Source: JBEIHI01 sp964655245
GTDB lineage: Bacteria; Bdellovibrionota; UBA2394
NCBI GenBank assembly: GCA_964655245.1
Contig: CAZZLQ010000052.1
Span: forward strand, 1-16,024
DNA length: 16,024 bases
Reading direction: 5' to 3'
The notes under the pieces were generated by a model, which saw nothing but the letters and a program-made list of their open reading frames with translations, had not been told where the DNA came from and made no database searches. The stretch's first letter is position 1. Each line of letters begins with the position of its first letter. Of the stretch, positions 11,928 to 16,024 are shown piece by piece. The position numbers and the translations under genes are program-made.

Positions 11928-13610
11928 CTATTTCGCCAATTGAGCGCCTTTAAACACTTCTCTGCCTGGAGGTGTGAACCAACGGGCTGGATCTAAGCCC
12001 AGTAATCCCACGGGAAGAACTCGCTCAAAGCGCTTCGTTCCAACAAACAAATGAGGTCGCTCAAACAGAAACAAATAGGGCTGCTCGTCCGCAATAATCA
12101 CGGACATTTCCTGGTAGAGTTTGTTTCGAGCTTCGCGATCCAATGTCAGTCGAGCCTTTTCCATGATCTCATCGACTCGTTTGTTCGCATAAGCGCCAGC
12201 ATTTGATCCGCCGTCTTTCTCTTGGGAGGAGTGCCAGATCTGATAGGGATCCGAGTCAAGTGAAGAGGTCCAGCTCATCATGAGCGCATCGAATTTTCTC
12301 TCTTGGCGCTGCTTCAAAAAGACCGTCCACTCTAGGGTGCGGATGTTCATTTCGACGCCAATGTCACGAAGCGACTGCTGATAGATCAAAGCAATTCGCT
12401 CACCTTCAGCAGAGCCCGCTCCAAAGAGAATTTGGAAGCTCAGTCGTTCGTTCCCCTTGGTCAAAATTCCGTCGCTGCCCTTTGTCTTCCATCCCGCTTG
12501 AGCGAGCAGCTCAATGGCTTTCTCTTTGTTGTAGGAGATGGCTGTGACGGACGGATCGACTTTGGGACTTCCCACCGGGAAGGGGCCAACGGAGGGAGTT
12601 AACAAATCTTCAAACATTGATTTGTTGATCTGATCTCGTGGCATTGCATACGCCAAGGCTTGTCGCACTTCTTTGGATTGAAACAGTGGCTTCTTCAAGT
12701 TCCAGGCGATGTAGCGGTAGCCGTTTCCATCAGCGGTGCTGTACTTGATGCGATAGAATGACTTTTCAAACTCAGGACCTTTGAAGTCCTTCAGAAACTG
12801 GGTGGGGGTAGGCTCCAACACATCAATGTCCCCTTTTTTGAGGGCAAGCGCGGCGACCGCTTGGTCAGTGATCACGCGAAACAAGATGCGTTTGAAATTG
12901 TTTTGGTCTTTGAAATAATCGACTTGGTTACCCCAATATTCCAAGTTCAAATCGAGTTCAATGCTTCGACCTGAATCCCATTTGGAAAATTTATAGGGGC
13001 CACTTCCAACGGGAGCTCGATTCGCGGGATGAGTGTTAATGTCTCCCGTTGAATAAACGTGCTTGGGCAAAATCTCAATGAGACCCAGCATGATCAGATT
13101 TCGGAAGTATGTTCGCTTCATGGTGTATCGAACGTGATGAGGGCCGATCACTTGGCACTCTTTGATATCAGCAAGATAGTTTCGAAGTGCTGCTGAATCT
13201 GTTTTTGGATTCATCAAAATGTCATAGGTGAATTTGATGTCCTCAGCTGTGAGCGGTTTGCCATCGTGAAACTTCACGTCTTTTCGCAAATAGAAATCGT
13301 AGGTGAGCTCATCTTTGGAGATTTCCCAGCGCTCAGCCACTCGAGGTTTAGGCTCTCCAGATTCCACATCAAATGTAACAAGGGTATCAAAGATGTTCTG
13401 ATAGACATCTCGAGCGTAGCCATCGTTGCCGACGATGGGATTAAGACCCTCTGGATTTGCGGTCAGCCACTGGACCTTCCAGTCATTCTTGACGACTGGA
13501 CCTTCATAAGCAGCATACTCGCCCGAGGCGGCACCACTTCGGCGCTTACAGCCCGAAAACCCAACGATGATAATCCCTAAGAAAACCAAAAGATGTTTGA
13601 AGTTTTTCAT
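11928..13610 (-). CDS. oppA: Oligopeptide-binding lipoprotein (SBP family 5)
   Basis: A 560-residue solute-binding protein that captures peptides or similar compounds outside the inner membrane and hands them to OppBC. The signal peptide ends in lipobox GFSGC, so Cys21 would anchor it to a membrane. The family 5 fold is clear: LNPIVGNDGYARDVYQNIFD near the start, then VAERWEISKDELTYDFYLRK and VKFHDGKPLTAEDIKFTYDI, the family's most typical stretch. PVGSGPYKF, VRQALAYAMPRDQIN and the C-terminal YQEMSVIIADEQPYLFLFER complete it. Length is usual (about 520-560). It lies 9 bases after the MFS stop, and no strong Shine-Dalgarno is visible, so coupling to upstream translation is plausible. Being encoded directly before oppB and oppC, it is their likely partner. 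Peptide use would suit a predator that digests prey protein, but that is inference. Confidence 0.95.
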   Translation of the reverse strand: MKNFKHLLVFLGIIIVGFSGCKRRSGAASGEYAAYEGPVVKNDWKVQWLTANPEGLNPIVGNDGYARDVYQNIFDTLVTFDVESGEPKPRVAERWEISKDELTYDFYLRKDVKFHDGKPLTAEDIKFTYDILMNPKTDSAALRNYLADIKECQVIGPHHVRYTMKRTYFRNLIMLGLIEILPKHVYSTGDINTHPANRAPVGSGPYKFSKWDSGRSIELDLNLEYWGNQVDYFKDQNNFKRILFRVITDQAVAALALKKGDIDVLEPTPTQFLKDFKGPEFEKSFYRIKYSTADGNGYRYIAWNLKKPLFQSKEVRQALAYAMPRDQINKSMFEDLLTPSVGPFPVGSPKVDPSVTAISYNKEKAIELLAQAGWKTKGSDGILTKGNERLSFQILFGAGSAEGERIALIYQQSLRDIGVEMNIRTLEWTVFLKQRQERKFDALMMSWTSSLDSDPYQIWHSSQEKDGGSNAGAYANKRVDEIMEKARLTLDREARNKLYQEMSVIIADEQPYLFLFERPHLFVGTKRFERVLPVGLLGLDPARWFTPPGREVFKGAQLAK

Positions 13611-13619
13611 GGAGAGACA

Positions 13620-14903
13620 TTAGCGATCGACTTTGCGAGGATCAACCGAAACAAATCCTAAGAGGCTTGTTCCCGCCACAAAAAGGATGCCCAAAGCCAA
13701 AATCGACATTCGAGGATTTCCGGTGGCGTCTTTGACAAAGGCAAAGATGGAAGGACCTAAAATCGAGGTCATCTTTCCGGAAAGAGCAAAAAACGAGAAA
13801 TATTCAGCCATTTGGCTTTGGGGAATGAAGGAGGCAAAAATCGATCTTGGGAGGGCTTGGGAGACTCCTAGAACAATCGAAACCAGAACCCCCAGAATCA
13901 GAAAATCCGTATTGGTCCGCATGGTCAGCGCAAAGACGATGATTCCAATCCAAGCAAGCAGGGAGCCCATGAGGACTTGCTTAGCGCCAAACACCTTGGC
14001 CGCCTTCGTCATCAACAGGGTGAAGGGAAGGCCTAGGAACTGAACAATCAGGAGCGTTCCAATCAGGGTGGATTCCGCCAATTGAAGGCTCTCCTTGCCA
14101 TAAATGGAGGCCATGGAGATCACTGTTTGAATACCATCATTGAAAAGCGCAAAGGCGATCATGAAGAGCAGCATGTTTCGAGAGGAGGCCACGTGTTTAA
14201 CCATCTTCTTGAGGTCGGAGAGCTCCCGGCGCAGACTAAAGTCTGACTTGGTGTCGGGGGCTTTTTCGTGAATCCAAAGTAGGGCGGGGATTGTAAATGC
14301 GGCCCACCAAATGCTTACTGATTGGAAGCTTAACTGAACGGCAGCTTTTTGCGTTTCAAATCCAAACCAATCAAACTTCATGATGAGCAAAAGGTTGATG
14401 GCGAGCAAAAGTCCTCCGCCGACGTATCCCCAAGCAAATGCTTTCAGAGATAGAGAATGGTACTCATCTTGTTTTCCCACTGAATCGATGAGTGAGTTGT
14501 AGAAGATGTTGCTTCCACTAAATCCAACATTCGCAAAGACGAAGCTCCCAAGAGCCAGTTTCCAGGAGTCAAAAGCACCAAGTCCAAAAGTCGCAAGGAC
14601 TCCGAGGAGCGTGAACGCGGCGAGAAAAAATTTTCTGTATCCCGATCGATCGGCCCAAGCGCCAAGCAGTAGGCTGATGATGAGCGTTAAGATCAAACTC
14701 GCTGAGACCGTGTATCCCCAAAGAGAGGAAGCCGACGTCGTCCAGCTCATCCCCAAAATAGAGAGTGTGACTCCTTCAGGGGGAAGGAGAGATGGGAGAT
14801 AGACCGGGAAGAGGGCTGCAAGAATGGTTGTAGCAAAAGCTGAATTCCCAACATCAATGAGAACCCATGACCACTGATCCTTTTTGAGCCCCCCTCGAAT
14901 CAC
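13620..14903 (-). CDS. MFS transporter, UMF1 (Atg22-like) type
   Basis: A roughly 427-residue inner-membrane transporter with about 12 hydrophobic segments. The N-terminal stretch WVLIDVGNSAFATTILAALF, followed by PVYLPSLL, closely follows the signature of the UMF1 branch of the major facilitator superfamily (usually W.LYDWANSAF.T...F.PVYF), related to the yeast vacuolar effluxer Atg22. LLLGAWADRSGYRKFF (about 80-95) is the typical MFS loop 2-3 motif. Bacterial members have no agreed substrate. Two starts are possible, TTG 14906 and GTG 14903; I prefer GTG because AAGGGAG lies at better spacing. It begins only about 9 bases after the Topo VI A stop and ends 9 bases before oppA, so it links the two in one likely transcript. 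A role in exporting amino acids released from imported peptides is speculative. Confidence 0.88.
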   Translation of the reverse strand: MIRGGLKKDQWSWVLIDVGNSAFATTILAALFPVYLPSLLPPEGVTLSILGMSWTTSASSLWGYTVSASLILTLIISLLLGAWADRSGYRKFFLAAFTLLGVLATFGLGAFDSWKLALGSFVFANVGFSGSNIFYNSLIDSVGKQDEYHSLSLKAFAWGYVGGGLLLAINLLLIMKFDWFGFETQKAAVQLSFQSVSIWWAAFTIPALLWIHEKAPDTKSDFSLRRELSDLKKMVKHVASSRNMLLFMIAFALFNDGIQTVISMASIYGKESLQLAESTLIGTLLIVQFLGLPFTLLMTKAAKVFGAKQVLMGSLLAWIGIIVFALTMRTNTDFLILGVLVSIVLGVSQALPRSIFASFIPQSQMAEYFSFFALSGKMTSILGPSIFAFVKDATGNPRMSILALGILFVAGTSLLGFVSVDPRKVDR

Positions 14904-14912
14904 CAAACTCCC

Positions 14913-16024
14913 TTACGGCAAAAATTTATTCGCCTTTTTGATCTTCTGAGGCAGGTACTCTTCGATCACATAATTGAGACCATGTTTGGCTAGAGCTTGC
15001 TGTTCAGCACGAACTCCCATTTTCACCATCTGCTCAATGGCATTTACCCAATCCTTGTGAAATCTGAAAAAAGGATCGTTCTTGATCGCATCTCTTGCTC
15101 GCTTAATATCGACGTCCTTCAGAGGGTGCGTTGGAAGTTTGTAGTCAATAATGTCCTGGGGTGTGACTCCCAAGAAGGTAGCCGAGGGCACGCAGAAAAA
15201 CTCATTGATGTGGGCCGCATTTCCGGAGCCGACTTTAAGAGTCCGATAGATGTTGGCAAATCCGTACGGATCACCATCGACAAATGCGTAGACCGGAATT
15301 CTCATCGTGTCGGCAAGTCTTCGGACAAAGCGTCGAGTCGCACGAGTGGGAACTCCTCCCATCGAGATCAAAATGCAATTCGCCTTTCTCCAGTAGTTGT
15401 GAGCGACGAGTCGCTGAAACATACCGGCCGTTTCGATGCACAGAATGAACTTGGCCTTCGTTTGAAACTCCAAATGCTCCACTGAGATGGGAATGGAGTA
15501 AGCGCCTGATCCAAATCCCGTGCAGTCAATTCTTAGTGGCTTGCCCGTATCTCGATCTCGATCAACGACGATCAATTGGCCTGCCACTTCGCCACCCTTT
15601 TCCTCGGGCAAGAAGCGAAGCTGCTCGCGGTTGACGCACATCATGGCTTCGATATCATCCATCACCGTATCGGACTCAGGTTGTTCATCAAAACGAGCAG
15701 GCCCCCAGTTCTTGGAAATATAATAGGTTTCCCTCTTCGAAGCGTGGTCGTTGGTCTCAATCAGCTCTTTGGAGATAGCCATCATCTTGAGAGTTTGAGC
15801 AAAACTCTTCACCGTATTGTAGGTCAGGGTTCTGATCTTCAATTGATTCTTCAGCGCAAGAAAGCCCTCTTTCTTTTCGTAACGCACGTTGCTGAGGCTT
15901 CGAACGGGCATCTTGAGCTGAGGCTTCTGGCCTTTGAGCGATTTGTCATAGACATCCTGAGCATTTTTCAAAATACCCTGAAGTGCCTTGTTGTCTGCTT
16001 TGTCGAGGTTCTTATTCTTCGCCA
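14913..16024 (-). CDS. top6A: DNA topoisomerase VI subunit A (Spo11-like), start at window edge
   Basis: The catalytic subunit of type IIB topoisomerase, related to the meiotic nuclease Spo11. With the ATPase subunit B it cuts both strands to relax and decatenate DNA. In the 352-residue frame counted from TTG 15971, the 5Y-CAP (winged-helix) part carries SKRETYY (78-84), the catalytic tyrosine motif. The Toprim part has FILCIETAGMFQRL (175-188, acidic Glu180) and FVDGDPYGFANIYR (230-243), with the metal-binding DGDPYG. Coding continues upstream of that TTG with AKNKNLDKADNKALQGI. The last two bases of the window (16024-16023) read TG on this strand, so the true start is very likely a codon whose first base is just outside. 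This gives about 370 residues, close to archaeal homologues (about 360-390). Subunit B is not in the window. The MFS gene follows after about 9 bases. Confidence 0.94.
   Translation of the reverse strand, partial: AKNKNLDKADNKALQGILKNAQDVYDKSLKGQKPQLKMPVRSLSNVRYEKKEGFLALKNQLKIRTLTYNTVKSFAQTLKMMAISKELIETNDHASKRETYYISKNWGPARFDEQPESDTVMDDIEAMMCVNREQLRFLPEEKGGEVAGQLIVVDRDRDTGKPLRIDCTGFGSGAYSIPISVEHLEFQTKAKFILCIETAGMFQRLVAHNYWRKANCILISMGGVPTRATRRFVRRLADTMRIPVYAFVDGDPYGFANIYRTLKVGSGNAAHINEFFCVPSATFLGVTPQDIIDYKLPTHPLKDVDIKRARDAIKNDPFFRFHKDWVNAIEQMVKMGVRAEQQALAKHGLNYVIEEYLPQKIKKANKFLP

Noticed and set aside
15969..15971. TTG as the start of the Topo VI A gene
   Set aside because: The frame continues upstream to the window edge with a plausible N-terminus and a probable start codon at the boundary.
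1..16024. Mobile elements, CRISPR arrays, prophage or toxin-antitoxin modules
   Set aside because: No transposase, integrase, regularly spaced repeat or recognisable toxin/antitoxin pair was found on either strand.

Overview
The window looks like chromosomal core DNA from a Bdellovibrio-like predatory bacterium (Bdellovibrionota) or a close relative. The evidence is a TIGR02147-family protein (I recall this family as expanded in Bdellovibrio and Fibrobacter), many lipoprotein signals, roughly balanced base composition, and housekeeping genes of proteobacterial type. The affiliation is inferred from gene content; no database was searched. I see no insertion sequence, phage gene, CRISPR array or integrase.

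Left part (1-3045, + strand): a TIGR02147 putative regulator overlaps by 4 bases a tiny Cys-rich lipoprotein gene. A large beta-propeller lipoprotein follows, then a long hairpin. Middle (3046-7678, + strand): the macromolecular synthesis operon, rpsU, yqeY, dnaG and rpoD, tightly packed, with a CAU-anticodon tRNA (probably tRNA-Ile2) only 7 bases after rpoD. Next (7796-9113, + strand): a coiled-coil/zinc-ribbon protein gene and rnpB, the RNase P RNA, which has its own recognisable sigma-70 promoter overlapping the stop codon of the protein gene.

Right part (9112-16024, - strand): a compact co-directional run begins at the right edge with the A subunit of DNA topoisomerase VI. It continues with a UMF1-type major facilitator, an oligopeptide-binding lipoprotein and two Opp/Dpp-type permeases, with gaps of only 3 to 11 bases. 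No ABC ATPase is present, so the permeases must borrow one from elsewhere. A weak hairpin separates the run from a gene for an exported protein of unknown function, whose stop codon overlaps the 3' end of rnpB tail to tail.

The genes carry out translation (S21, tRNA, RNase P), replication priming (DnaG), transcription initiation (RpoD), nutrient uptake (Opp proteins, MFS), DNA topology (Topo VI) and cell-envelope functions. The points most worth a second look are the bacterial Topo VI A subunit in a transporter transcript, the regulator/mini-lipoprotein/propeller cluster, the possibly leaderless rpsU, the very basic N-terminal extension of RpoD, and the strong preference for the arginine codon CGA.
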